Shown: piece after piece, positions 34,315 through 42,713 of the stretch
How the letters are laid out: every line of letters begins with the position of its first letter
How positions within the stretch are numbered: the first letter of the stretch is position 1
Origin: Microbacterium caowuchunii
GTDB taxonomy: Bacteria; Actinomycetota; Actinomycetes; Actinomycetales; Microbacteriaceae
NCBI RefSeq assembly: GCF_008727755.1
Contig: NZ_CP044231.1
Location: forward strand, 3,198,720-3,262,719
Reading direction: 5' to 3'
DNA: 64,000 bases
Made by a program: the position numbers and the translations under genes
Notes under the pieces: model-generated
Told to the model about the DNA's origin: nothing
Database searches by the model: none
What the model saw: the letters and a program-made list of their open reading frames with translations, nothing else

Positions 34315-34446
34315 CAGCCCGTTCAGCGCCCCCTCCAGGAGCGCGCACCGTCACCCGCGGGATGCCACCCCGGGCGCCGACACCGGAGCTTCCAGCGGCG
34401 TTCTGAGGCGCCTCCGACGGGGTGCTCCGAACAGTTCCGCGCCCGG

Positions 34447-34488
34447 GAAAAACGGATGGCGCGGAGCCTCTCGACTCCGCGCCATCCG
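34447..34488 (-). terminator. Intrinsic terminator of the rpsF-ssb-rpsR-rplI operon
   Basis: A 14-bp stem (34453-34466 with 34475-34488) with an 8-base loop is followed on the minus strand by TTTTT. It lies 21 bases after the rplI stop and is the best classic intrinsic terminator in the window. Confidence 0.9.
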
Positions 34489-34509
34489 GCGTGCCCTGAC
34501 GGGCCGGTA

Positions 34510-34962
34510 CTACTTGGCGGCGACCACCTGAAGGGTGATCACGGCGGTGACGTCGTCACGCAGGCGAACGGTCGCCTCGTGGTCTCCCACCGACTTGATC
34601 GGGGAGGTGATGGTCACCTTGCGCTTGTCGATCTCGCCGACACCGGCGGCCTTGACCGCGTTGGCGACATCCTCGTTCTTGACCGAGCCGAACAGACGCC
34701 CTTCGGCGCCCGCCTTCACGGTCAGCTTGACCTTGTTCGCCTCGAGCGCGTCCTTCAGCGCCACGGCGTCCTCGTGGGCGTGGATCGCACGCGCCTCGCG
34801 GGCCGCACGGATGGAAGCGACCTGCTTCTCTCCGCCACGGCTCCAAGACACTGCGTAGCCCTGAGGGATGAGGTAGTTGCGGGCGTACCCGCTCTTGACC
34901 TCGACCACGTCACCGGCGCTACCGAGCCCGGTGACCTCATTCGTGAGAATCAGCTTTGCCAT
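34510..34962 (-). CDS. rplI: 50S ribosomal protein L9
   Basis: The 150-residue L9 has the N-terminal RNA-binding domain ([37 protein letters not shown]), a connecting helix, and the C-terminal domain ([42 protein letters not shown]). It is last in the rpsF-ssb-rpsR-rplI operon, 10 bases after rpsR, and has the terminator described above. Confidence 0.98.
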   Translation of the reverse strand: MAKLILTNEVTGLGSAGDVVEVKSGYARNYLIPQGYAVSWSRGGEKQVASIRAAREARAIHAHEDAVALKDALEANKVKLTVKAGAEGRLFGSVKNEDVANAVKAAGVGEIDKRKVTITSPIKSVGDHEATVRLRDDVTAVITLQVVAAK

Positions 34963-34972
34963 CGGATGCCCC

Positions 34973-35227
34973 TTAGCGGCCAGCGCCGGCGTAGGGCAGG
35001 AGCGCCATTTCGCGCGCGTTCTTGATCGCACGGGCGATCAGACGCTGCTCCTGCACGGAAACACCGGTGATACGACGGGCGCGGATCTTCCCGCGCTCGG
35101 AGATGAACTTGCGAAGCGTGGGGACGTCCTTGTAGTCAATGACGCCAACGCGGATCGCCTTCGCGGGAGCAGCGTTCTTCGCGCCCTTCCGCGGCTTGCG
35201 GCGGTCGCCGCTCGACTTTCCAGCCAT
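34973..35227 (-). CDS. rpsR: 30S ribosomal protein S18
   Basis: The 84-residue S18 has a basic N-terminal tail and the core [50 protein letters not shown]. It pairs with S6 on the platform of the small subunit. It contains no cysteines, so it does not bind zinc. Confidence 0.98.
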   Translation of the reverse strand: MAGKSSGDRRKPRKGAKNAAPAKAIRVGVIDYKDVPTLRKFISERGKIRARRITGVSVQEQRLIARAIKNAREMALLPYAGAGR

Positions 35228-35285
35228 GTTGTTTCCTTAGGAATCGAGTCGGATGCGGTTCGTCACCGGCATCCGGAATATGAGA

Positions 35286-35816
35286 TCAGAAGGGGGTGTC
35301 GTCGCCGTAGGTGCCCGGGGCTCCCCAGGCGTCGGCGCCGCCACCGCTGCTGCTGTTCGCGTTGCCTGCGGCCGAGCCGGGGGTCGCCCACGGCTCTTCC
35401 GCGACCTGGGCGCGGGCCTGTCCGCCACCGCCGCCACCGCCGCCGCTGCCACCTGCTGCGCGCGTCACCTGTGCGGTGGCGTAACGCAGGCTCGGGCCGA
35501 TCTCGTCGACCTCGAGCTCGATGGACGTGCGCTGGTTGCCTTCACGGTCCTGGTAGGAGCGCTGCTTCAGGCGACCGGTCGCGATGACCCGGCTCCCCTT
35601 CGTCAGGGATCCCGCCACGTGCTCGGCGAACTCACGCCACACGCTGGCGCGGAGGAACAGCGCATCGCCGTCCTTCCACTCGCCCGACGCGCGGTCGAAG
35701 TTGCGCGGCGTCGACGCGATCGTGAAGTTCGCGACGGGCAGCCCGTTCTGCGTGTACCGCAGTTCGGGGTCGGCCGTGAGGTTTCCCACGACGGTGATGA
35801 CAGTTTCGCCGGCCAT
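35286..35816 (-). CDS. ssb: Single-stranded DNA-binding protein
   Basis: The 176-residue protein has an OB fold (residues 1-110: [65 protein letters not shown]) and a Gly/Ala-rich linker. It ends in the acidic tip GDDTPF that recruits partners. The usual DDDIPF tip has one fewer Asp and a Thr here. It lies between rpsF and rpsR, the usual context. Confidence 0.97.
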   Translation of the reverse strand: MAGETVITVVGNLTADPELRYTQNGLPVANFTIASTPRNFDRASGEWKDGDALFLRASVWREFAEHVAGSLTKGSRVIATGRLKQRSYQDREGNQRTSIELEVDEIGPSLRYATAQVTRAAGGSGGGGGGGGQARAQVAEEPWATPGSAAGNANSSSGGGADAWGAPGTYGDDTPF

Positions 35817-35821
35817 GAGGC

Positions 35822-36205
35822 TTAAGCCTTTGCAGCCTTCGCGGGAGCAGCAGCCTTGCGGGCGGCCTTCTCCTCGGAGCGCTTCGCCTCGGCGGCGACC
35901 AGAGCGATGGCCTCTTCAGCGCGCAGGATCTTGGTGCGCATGATCTGCTCACTGAGCTTCAGCTGACGGTCGAGCTCCTGAGTGGCCTCGCTCGTCGCGG
36001 TGAAGTTGACGACGGCGTAGATGCCCTCGGTCTTCTTCTGGATCTCATACGCGAGCCGACGGCGGCCCCAGACATCGACGTTCTCGATCGTGCCACCATC
36101 ATTCGTGATGACCTTCAGGAACTTGTCGAGGTTCGGGGCGACCTGACGCTCATCGATCTCGGGGTCGAGGATGACCATGAGCTCGTACTGGTGCGAGTGC
36201 GTCAC
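35822..36205 (-). CDS. rpsF: 30S ribosomal protein S6
   Basis: The 127-residue S6 opens with [26 protein letters not shown] and contains [26 protein letters not shown]. The C-terminal extension is Ala/Lys-rich ([23 protein letters not shown]). It is first in the operon with ssb, rpsR and rplI. The start is GTG 36205, preceded by GAAGGAGGTGGG, one of the strongest ribosome sites in the window. Confidence 0.97.
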   Translation of the reverse strand: MTHSHQYELMVILDPEIDERQVAPNLDKFLKVITNDGGTIENVDVWGRRRLAYEIQKKTEGIYAVVNFTATSEATQELDRQLKLSEQIMRTKILRAEEAIALVAAEAKRSEEKAARKAAAPAKAAKA

Positions 36206-36231
36206 TAACCCACCTCCTTCGGACTAGAACG

Positions 36232-36254
36232 GCTACCGGGCATTTCCCGGCAGC
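36232..36254 (-). promoter_or_regulatory. rpsF leader hairpin
   Basis: On the minus strand GCTGCCGGG pairs with CCCGGTAGC (one G-U) across a 5-nt loop, about 26 bases before the rpsF start. S6:S18 complexes regulate rpsF operons in several bacteria by binding leader hairpins that carry a CCG bulge. The CCG-containing stem here fits loosely, so regulatory function is a guess. Confidence 0.35.
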
Positions 36255-36317
36255 AGGAGGGTGCAATGCACGTTCTCCGGGCTTACGCGCGCTGGGGCGC
36301 TACCGGACAACCTCCAC

Positions 36318-36323
36318 AGTCTA
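36318..36323 (-). promoter_or_regulatory. -10 box of the rpsF operon
   Basis: TAGACT, about 113 bases ahead of the rpsF start, in the same form as the rpmB promoter. It gives a leader of about 105 nt containing the hairpin above. Confidence 0.5.
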
Positions 36324-36430
36324 GCCGATGCCCGTCCCGGCCGCATCCGCGTCGATCCCGGGCGCCCGGTCCGAGCCGTCGCCGCCGGTCTGCGACCCGC
36401 CTATGTGCGGTGCTGCCCGGGGCTTCCCCC

Positions 36431-36501
36431 GCACAACTCCTGCAGATCCTGCCTTCCGGTCACCGCGAGGGCCGTCCTCCCGTCTCGTGCAGGAGTTGTG
36501 T
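36431..36501. repeat. 71-bp palindromic element, family B copy 3
   Basis: GCACAACTCCTGC (36431-36443) and GCAGGAGTTGTGT (36489-36501) flank 45 bases, the same spacing as copy 1. It is in the 396-base gap between rpsF and the divergent plus-strand gene, upstream of both. The next 25 bases hold the repeat TGTCGACACA-like stretches. Confidence 0.85.
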
Positions 36502-36601
36502 CGACACATTTGTCGACACAGAGGAGTCGACACCGGGGAGAGGAGGCCGCCGACGGCCTCGGCGGGTCCGTCGCCGCGGAGGCGCCGGGTAGCGTGGCCG
36601 C

Positions 36602-37597
36602 ATGGAATGGACCGCGGACGTCTCCTCCGGCCAGTGGCTGCGTGACCACCTCGACACACCCTGGCGCGGCACCATCCACGATGCGGTCCCGCGCGGGTAC
36701 CCTGCCTACGCCCGGATCTTCCACCCCGCGACCCGGGACCGGCCCGTGGGGCGCCCCTGGCCGCCCCTTCCGTACGGTGCGCACCGGCGGGAGTGGGATG
36801 CCTTCCAGCAAGCGGACGTCGAGATCGACGTGGAGCGCGTCGGGTGGGCGCGGACCGCGGCGGCGATCGGCACCGCCTTCCACCCGCTGGCCCAATGGCA
36901 GGCGCTCGTCGCGCCCGCGGTGGTGGTGGAGCACGAGGACGGTCCCCGGGACGGCGCCGGATGGCGCTACGGCGAGCCCGTGCAGGGAGAGCTGGACGCC
37001 GATCTCCTCGCCCGCGTCTCGGGAGTCCTCGTCGCCCACACCGGCACCCCCGACCGGGGAGCGATCGCCCTGTGGGAGGGGTGGGGGGATCTCGTCGGCC
37101 ATCTCGGAGTTACCCCCTCGCGGGCGTTCCTGCAGATGGCCTCGGATGGCGGCCCCGCCCGGGACGAGGCGCACGATGCTCTGCTCGCGCGCAGCATCCG
37201 CGATCCGCTGAACGACGCGTTCCGCAAGCCCACCTGGCAACCGGGCATCCTGTCCGACGACATCTCCCGCGGCCCGCGGTTGTCGCTCCCCGGGCGCGAC
37301 TACGTGCTCTTCCAGGGGGACCTCGCCGAGTTCACCGCGCCGGACTGGCCGTTGCACGTTCCGTGGCGCGACCGCGCGGCCGAGGAGCACGGCTTCCCGC
37401 CGTCCGCGCACTCGCCGAGCCTGGTCTGGCCGGCCGACCGGGCCTGGGTACTCGTCTCGGAGGTGGACTGGGACTCGACGATCGTCGCGGGCTCCGCCGA
37501 CCTCGTGGACGCGCTCTGCGCGACCGAAGGGATCGAAGCGCTCCCCGTTCCGGCGAACGCGTCGCTGCTCTGGGATGCGGATGCGGTGAACCGGTGA
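36602..37597 (+). CDS. Conserved actinobacterial hypothetical protein, soluble
   Basis: The 331-residue protein has no signal or membrane segment. It is rich in Trp (about 17 residues) and starts MEWTADVSSGQWLRDHL. Distinct segments such as DYVLFQGDLAEFTAP, HSPSLVWPADRAWVLVSEVDWDSTIV and the Asp/Glu-rich end look conserved, but I cannot assign a family. TAGCGT lies 6 bases before the ATG, which fits a leaderless start. It overlaps the next gene by GTGA. Confidence 0.75.
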   Translation: MEWTADVSSGQWLRDHLDTPWRGTIHDAVPRGYPAYARIFHPATRDRPVGRPWPPLPYGAHRREWDAFQQADVEIDVERVGWARTAAAIGTAFHPLAQWQALVAPAVVVEHEDGPRDGAGWRYGEPVQGELDADLLARVSGVLVAHTGTPDRGAIALWEGWGDLVGHLGVTPSRAFLQMASDGGPARDEAHDALLARSIRDPLNDAFRKPTWQPGILSDDISRGPRLSLPGRDYVLFQGDLAEFTAPDWPLHVPWRDRAAEEHGFPPSAHSPSLVWPADRAWVLVSEVDWDSTIVAGSADLVDALCATEGIEALPVPANASLLWDADAVNR

Positions 37598-38742
37598 ACC
37601 GGACCGGCTTCGATCCGTCCCCGCTGACCACGCCGGTCGTGAAGAGCGATCTGCGCGCCTTCTCCCGGGCGCAGCGAGCCGCAGGGACCGCACCGAGCCC
37701 GGCGGCCGGGATCGTCGTGGGCGCGGTGTTCCTGGTGGTCATCGCGCTGGTCGTCCTGCCCGTCTTCGTCGGCGTGACCGCCGCGTTCATCACCGCCGTC
37801 GCGCAAGACCGTGCGGGCCTGGGGTCGCTCCTCCCGGGCCTCGTGCTGGTCGCGATCCTCGCGGTCGCCGGGTTCTTCGGCATCCGCGGGCTACGCAGCT
37901 CCGGCGAGCGCGCGTACCGGATCGCCATGTTCGCCCGCGCGAACGGACTGAGCTACATCGGCCGGATCGACTCCCCGTCCCTCCCGGGGATGATCTTCGG
38001 GATCGGCTCGGGCCGACAGGCGTCGTACGTCGTGCGCGGGGAGAGACCGCGCTTCGTCGAGTTCGCCAACTACCGCTACACGACCGGTTCGGGCAAGAAC
38101 CGCACCACGCACCGCTGGGGGTACGTGGCGATCCACCTCGACACTCCGCTTCCGCACATCGTGCTGGACGCGAAGGGCAACAACGGGCTGTTCGGCGCCT
38201 CGAACCTCCCGGCACGGTTCGATGCCGATCAGCGGCTCGGCCTCGAGGGGGACTTCGATCGCTACTTCACCCTGTCCTGTCCGAGCGGGTACGAGCGTGA
38301 CGCGCTGTACCTGTTCACCCCGGACATCATGGCCCGCTTCATCGACAACGCCGCAGCGCTCGACGTCGAGATCGTGGACGACTGGCTCTTCCTGTACGCG
38401 AAGCGCGACTTCTCGACGACGGACCCCGCGGTGTGGGCGTGGCTCTTCGATGCCGTGGACGCGCTCCTCGACAAGCTCGCACAGTGGGGACGCTGGCGGG
38501 ATGAGCGTCTCGCCGGGCTGCAGGATGCGGGCACGGCGCCGATGGATGCGGTCGCACCGGCCACATCCGGCGCGCCGTCATCCGCCCCGCCCGCCCTGCT
38601 CGGACCGCCCCCCGGTGTGGCCGCGGGGGGCAGGCGGCTGCGCCGCGGCATCCCGTGGGCCTCGATCGTCGTGGTGATCGTGTTCGTCGCCTTCTGGCTG
38701 CTCTCGCAGTCCGGATCCCTCTGGTCGTTCCTGCTGCCCTGA
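37594..38742 (+). CDS. Hypothetical membrane protein with DUF3137-like domain
   Basis: The 382-residue protein has two N-terminal transmembrane helices (about residues 40-66 and 75-99), a large soluble middle (RFVEFANYRYTTGSGKNRTTHRWGYVAIHLD; FDRYFTLSCPSGYERDALYLFTPDIMARFID), a Pro-rich linker and a C-terminal hydrophobic anchor. The middle resembles DUF3137 proteins; I am not certain. It is coupled to the preceding gene (GTGA). A family A palindrome follows the stop. Confidence 0.7.
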   Translation: MNRTGFDPSPLTTPVVKSDLRAFSRAQRAAGTAPSPAAGIVVGAVFLVVIALVVLPVFVGVTAAFITAVAQDRAGLGSLLPGLVLVAILAVAGFFGIRGLRSSGERAYRIAMFARANGLSYIGRIDSPSLPGMIFGIGSGRQASYVVRGERPRFVEFANYRYTTGSGKNRTTHRWGYVAIHLDTPLPHIVLDAKGNNGLFGASNLPARFDADQRLGLEGDFDRYFTLSCPSGYERDALYLFTPDIMARFIDNAAALDVEIVDDWLFLYAKRDFSTTDPAVWAWLFDAVDALLDKLAQWGRWRDERLAGLQDAGTAPMDAVAPATSGAPSSAPPALLGPPPGVAAGGRRLRRGIPWASIVVVIVFVAFWLLSQSGSLWSFLLP

Positions 38743-38765
38743 GCCCGCCCGTCCCGTCCCCCTCT

Positions 38766-38842
38766 TCCCGCGAGACTGCAGGCAAACCACGAAACGGATG
38801 CAGCCGCGCGCTGTCTCGTGGCGCGCGTGCAGTCTCGCGGGA
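38766..38842 (-). repeat. 77-bp nested palindrome, family A copy 4
   Basis: The 15-base outer arms (38766-38780 and 38828-38842) are perfect. The inner arms CCACGAAAC (38787-38795) and GTCTCGTGG (38813-38821) differ by one wobble, with a 17-nt loop (38796-38812). The reverse complement of the loop reads AGCGCG...CATCC, so the orientation is minus. It sits between the convergent hypothetical gene and the ABC ATPase gene. Confidence 0.9.
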
Positions 38843-38868
38843 GGAAAGGGAGAAGGAGAGCGGGGGGC

Positions 38869-40527
38869 TCAGGCCTGGGCGCGCCGCCACGCCTCCCGCC
38901 GCACCTCCTGCTCGACCGGATCGGGCACCGGCAGCGAGGCGATCAGGCGCTGGGTGTACGCGTCCTTGGGCGAACCCAGCACGTCCGCGGTGCGGCCCTC
39001 CTCGGCGATCCGGCCGCGGTGCAGCACCACGACGCGATGCGCCAGGATGTCGACGACGGCGAGGTCGTGCGTGATGAACAGGGTCGCGAAGCCGAACCGC
39101 GCCTGCAGCTCCGCGAACAGGTCGAGGACGCGCGCCTGAACCGACACGTCCAGCGCGCTGGTCGGTTCGTCGGCGATCAGCAGCTTCGGATCCAGAGCGA
39201 GCGCGCGGGCGAGCGATGCCCGCTGACGCTGGCCGCCGGAGAGCTCGTGCGGGAAGCGGTCCCCGAACGCCTTGGGGAGTTGCACCGCCTCCAGGAGTTC
39301 GTCCACCTTGTCGCGCGCGTCGGCGGCCGTGCGGGCGGTGCCGTGCACGATGAGGGGCTCGGCGACGCATTCCGCCACCGTGAGCAGCGGGTTGAAGCTC
39401 GTCGCCGGGTCCTGGAAGACGAAGCCGAGGTCCTTCCGGAGTCGGCGGAACCGCCGCTCCTTCATGCCGTTCATCTCCGCCCCGAGAACGCGCAGCGACC
39501 CGCCGGAGACGGGCGCCAGGCCGGCGATGGCACGGCCGATCGTCGTCTTCCCCGATCCGCTCTCACCGACGAGTCCCAGCACCTCCCCGGGTCCGATGCG
39601 GAAGCTGACCCCGTCGACCGCGCGGAAGGTCGGGGTGCCGAGCCGGCCGGGGTACTCGATCACGAGCGCGTCCGCCTCGACGACGGCCTCGTCCGACACG
39701 CTCGCCGGCGGCTGCCGGTCGACGATCTCGAGCCGGGGTACGGCGGCGAGCAGGCGCCGGGTGTACTCGTGCTGCGGAGACGCGAACAGCTCACGAGCCG
39801 GCGCGGTCTCGACGACCTCGCCGTTCAGCATGACCGCCACCCGATCCGCCAGATCCGCGACGACGCCCATGTTGTGCGTGATCAGCACGATGGCCGTGCC
39901 GAACTCGTCCCGCACACGGCGCAGCAGGTCCAGGATCTCCGCCTGCACCGTCACATCCAGTGCCGTCGTCGGCTCGTCGGCGAGGATGACGGTCGGTTCC
40001 AGGGCGAGCGCCATCGCGATGACGATGCGCTGCTTCTGGCCGCCGGAGAACTGGTGCGGGTAGTGGTCGATCCGCTTCTCCGGCTCGGGGATGCCGACCC
40101 GGCCGAGCATCTCGACGGCCGTCGCGCGGGCATCCTTCCGGGAGATCCTCCGGTGCGCGCGCAGCCCCTCGATCAGCTGCCAGCCGACCGTGAAGACGGG
40201 GTTGAGCGCGGTCGAGGGCTCCTGGAAGATCATGGCGGCCTTCGTGCCCCGCACCTTGCGCAGTTCCTCGCGCCCGATGGCGACGACGTCGATGCCGTCC
40301 AGCAGCACCGCACCCTCGGCCGTCGCGGTCTCCGGCAGGAGTCCCAGGATGGAGCGGGCGGTCACGGTCTTCCCGCTCCCGGACTCCCCCACGATGGCGA
40401 GCACCTCCCCGCGCTGCACGTGCAGCGAGACGTCGCGCACCGCGCGCACGTCCCCGCCATCGGTGGAGAAGGTGACGTCCAGTCCGCGGATGTCGACCGC
40501 GCGTTCGGTGTCGCTCGTGTGGGTCAT
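38869..40527 (-). CDS. Peptide ABC transporter, fused two-domain ATP-binding protein
   Basis: The 552-residue protein carries two ABC ATPase domains in tandem, equivalent to DppD plus DppF. Domain 1: GESGSGKTVTARS, FSGGQKQRIVIAMAL, VILADEPTTALD. Domain 2: GESGSGKTTIGRA, LSGGQRQRASLARAL, LLIADEPTSALD. Each has an oligopeptide-type C-terminal extension (SPQHEYTRRLLAAVP; SPKDAYTQRLIASLP). It drives import of peptides or similar solutes with the two permeases upstream. ATG 40527 overlaps the stop of the permease by one base (TGATG). Last gene of the operon. Confidence 0.95.
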   Translation of the reverse strand: MTHTSDTERAVDIRGLDVTFSTDGGDVRAVRDVSLHVQRGEVLAIVGESGSGKTVTARSILGLLPETATAEGAVLLDGIDVVAIGREELRKVRGTKAAMIFQEPSTALNPVFTVGWQLIEGLRAHRRISRKDARATAVEMLGRVGIPEPEKRIDHYPHQFSGGQKQRIVIAMALALEPTVILADEPTTALDVTVQAEILDLLRRVRDEFGTAIVLITHNMGVVADLADRVAVMLNGEVVETAPARELFASPQHEYTRRLLAAVPRLEIVDRQPPASVSDEAVVEADALVIEYPGRLGTPTFRAVDGVSFRIGPGEVLGLVGESGSGKTTIGRAIAGLAPVSGGSLRVLGAEMNGMKERRFRRLRKDLGFVFQDPATSFNPLLTVAECVAEPLIVHGTARTAADARDKVDELLEAVQLPKAFGDRFPHELSGGQRQRASLARALALDPKLLIADEPTSALDVSVQARVLDLFAELQARFGFATLFITHDLAVVDILAHRVVVLHRGRIAEEGRTADVLGSPKDAYTQRLIASLPVPDPVEQEVRREAWRRAQA

Positions 40528-41516
40528 CACTGCACTTCCCCGAGTTCTTCGCGGGCGGCCGGTTGCGTGGCCGCCACGGCTTCGGCGGGTGTCCGCGCCG
40601 CGCGGCGGCGGGCGCGCAGCCGCGGGTCGGCCAGGTCGTTGAGGCTCTCGCCGATCAGCGTGACCCCCAGGACCGTGAGGACGATGGCGATGCCGGGCGG
40701 GATGGCGGTCCACCAGATCCCGGCGGCCACGTCGCTGATGGACTTGTTCAGGTCGAAGCCCCACTCCGCCGCGGCAGTGGGCTCGATGCCGAAACCGAGG
40801 AAGCCGAGGGCGGCGAGCGTCGAGATCGCCTCGGAGGCGTTCAGCGTCACGACCAGCGGCAGGGTGCGGGTCGAGTTGCGCAGCACGTGGCGGAACATGA
40901 TCCGGTTCGTGGAGGCGCCGATGACCTTCGCGGACTCCACGAAGGCCTCGGACTTCACCCGGACGACCTCCGCCCGCACGACCCGGAAGTACTGCGGGAT
41001 GAAGACGACGGTGATCGATATCGCCGCGGCGAACACCCCGGGCCAGAGGCCGGACTGACCGCCGCTGATGGCGATCGCGACGACGATCGCGAGCAGCAGG
41101 GTGGGGAAGGCGTAGATCGCGTCGGCGACGACCACGAGCACGCGGTCCACCCATCCGCCGAGGTATCCGGAGACGAGCCCGAGCACGATGCCGAGGAACA
41201 CCGAGAGGACGACCGCTACGACGACGACGTACAGCGCCGTGCGGGCACCCCAGATGACGCGCGAGAGCACGTCGTACCCGCCCACGGTCGTGCCGAGCCA
41301 GTGCGCGGCGCTCGGCGGCTGCTGGGCGCCGAAGTTGCCGTCCGCATCCGAGAGTTGCGCGAAACCGTACGGAGCGATCCAGGGCGCGAGGAGGGCGCAC
41401 AGCAGGAAGACCGCGGTGAGCACGAGGCCCGCGACGAGCATGCCGCGCTGCAGACCCACGCTCTGTCGCAGCTGGTGGAGGACGGGGATGCGATCGGCGA
41501 GACCACGTGCAGCCAT
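40527..41516 (-). CDS. Peptide ABC transporter permease (DppC/OppC type)
   Basis: The 329-residue permease has an N-terminal cytoplasmic stretch, one helix, the OppC-type extracellular region (LGTTVGGYDVLSRVIWGARTALYV) and the EAA loop VESAKVIGASTNRIMFRHVLRNS. The C-terminal extension has an Arg/Ala-rich tail. It pairs with the upstream DppB-type permease; 2 bases separate them. Confidence 0.95.
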   Translation of the reverse strand: MAARGLADRIPVLHQLRQSVGLQRGMLVAGLVLTAVFLLCALLAPWIAPYGFAQLSDADGNFGAQQPPSAAHWLGTTVGGYDVLSRVIWGARTALYVVVVAVVLSVFLGIVLGLVSGYLGGWVDRVLVVVADAIYAFPTLLLAIVVAIAISGGQSGLWPGVFAAAISITVVFIPQYFRVVRAEVVRVKSEAFVESAKVIGASTNRIMFRHVLRNSTRTLPLVVTLNASEAISTLAALGFLGFGIEPTAAAEWGFDLNKSISDVAAGIWWTAIPPGIAIVLTVLGVTLIGESLNDLADPRLRARRRAARTPAEAVAATQPAAREELGEVQ

Positions 41517-41518
41517 GA

Positions 41519-42610
41519 TCAGTACCTCACCCTCGGGTCGATGAACGCGGCGATGATGTCGACGAAGAAGTTCGTGAGCGCGACGATGACGGCGATCAGC
41601 GCCACGATGCCCTGGACGGCGACGAAGTCACGCGCCCCGAGGTAGGCGGCGAGCTGGAACCCGAGCCCCTTCCACTCGAAGGTGGTCTCGGTCAGCACGG
41701 CACCGCCGAGCAGCAGGGCGATCTGCAGGCCGATCACGGTGATGATCGGGATCAGTGCGGGCTTGTAGGCGTGCTTACGGACGAGTCGGAACTCGCTCAC
41801 TCCGCGGGAGCGCGCCGCATCCACGTACGGCATGTTGTAGGTGCCGATGACGTTCGTGCGCACGAGCCGGAGGAAGATGCCGGCGGTGAGCAGGCCGAGT
41901 GTGAGGGCGGGGAGCACCGCGTGCTCGAGCACGTCCTGGATGTAGGCCGGATTGCCGGTGGCGATCGCATCGAGCAGGTACAGCCCGGTGCCGCTCTCGC
42001 GGTTCAGGGCGATCTCGGTACGCACGTCGGCGCGGCCGCTGACCGGGAGCCAGCCGAGCCAGACGGAGAAGATCAGCTTGGCGACGAGGCCGGAGAAGAA
42101 CACCGGCGTCGCGTAGAAGAGGATGGCGCTCACGCGGAGGACGGCGTCCGGCCAGCGGTCGCGGAGCGCAGCCGCCACCATCCCGAGGGGGATCCCGACG
42201 ATGAGGGCCACCACGAGCGAGTAGAGCACGAGCTCGAGCGTCGCGCTGCCGTAGGTGACCAGCACGTCGGTCACCGGCTGGTTGTCGGTGATGGTGTTGC
42301 CGAAGTTCCCGGTCAGCACCTGGCCGAGGTACTCGAAGTACTGCACGATGATCGGCCGGTCGTACCCGGCCTCCGTGATGCGCTCGGCGAGCTGGGCCGC
42401 CGGCAGACGACCACCGAGGGCCGCGGTGATCGGGTCGCCGGTGAGGCGGATGAGGAAGAAGACCAGCGTGACCAGGATGAAGACGGTCGGGATCATCAGG
42501 AGGAAGCGGACGACGATGTAGCGGCCGAGACCGCCTCCGCGTCTCTTCCCGGTGGCGGCGAGCGCGGGTGGCGGCTGCTCGATGGACGCCACGGTGACGT
42601 CACTCGTCAT
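41519..42610 (-). CDS. Peptide ABC transporter permease (DppB/OppB type)
   Basis: The 363-residue permease has a first helix RFLLMIPTVFILVTLVFFLIRLTGDP, an extracellular domain (ALGGRLPAAQLAERITEAGYDRPIIVQYFEYLGQVLTGNFGNTI) and the EAA loop DAARSRGVSEFRLVRKHAYKPALIPI. A longer loop between helices 3 and 4 (SGRADVRTEIALNRESGTGLYLLDAIATGN) is typical of DppB. The N-terminal tail is Pro-rich. It lies after the solute-binding gene, with a hairpin between. Confidence 0.95.
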   Translation of the reverse strand: MTSDVTVASIEQPPPALAATGKRRGGGLGRYIVVRFLLMIPTVFILVTLVFFLIRLTGDPITAALGGRLPAAQLAERITEAGYDRPIIVQYFEYLGQVLTGNFGNTITDNQPVTDVLVTYGSATLELVLYSLVVALIVGIPLGMVAAALRDRWPDAVLRVSAILFYATPVFFSGLVAKLIFSVWLGWLPVSGRADVRTEIALNRESGTGLYLLDAIATGNPAYIQDVLEHAVLPALTLGLLTAGIFLRLVRTNVIGTYNMPYVDAARSRGVSEFRLVRKHAYKPALIPIITVIGLQIALLLGGAVLTETTFEWKGLGFQLAAYLGARDFVAVQGIVALIAVIVALTNFFVDIIAAFIDPRVRY

Positions 42611-42664
42611 GGGGGAACCAATCTGTGGGCCGGGGGGCGCCCGGATGTCGGCTGGACACAGGCC

Positions 42665-42697
42665 GATGGGGCGGTTCGGGGTGCGAACCGCCCCATC
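42665..42697 (-). terminator. Intra-operon hairpin between the solute-binding protein and permease genes
   Basis: A perfect 14-bp stem (GATGGGGCGGTTCG and complement) with a 5-nt loop lies 16 bases after the stop of the solute-binding gene and 55 bases before the first permease. Such hairpins often terminate partially or protect the upstream mRNA, so that the binding protein is made in excess. Confidence 0.7.
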
Positions 42698-42713
42698 AGC
42701 GAGGGTGTCGTCC

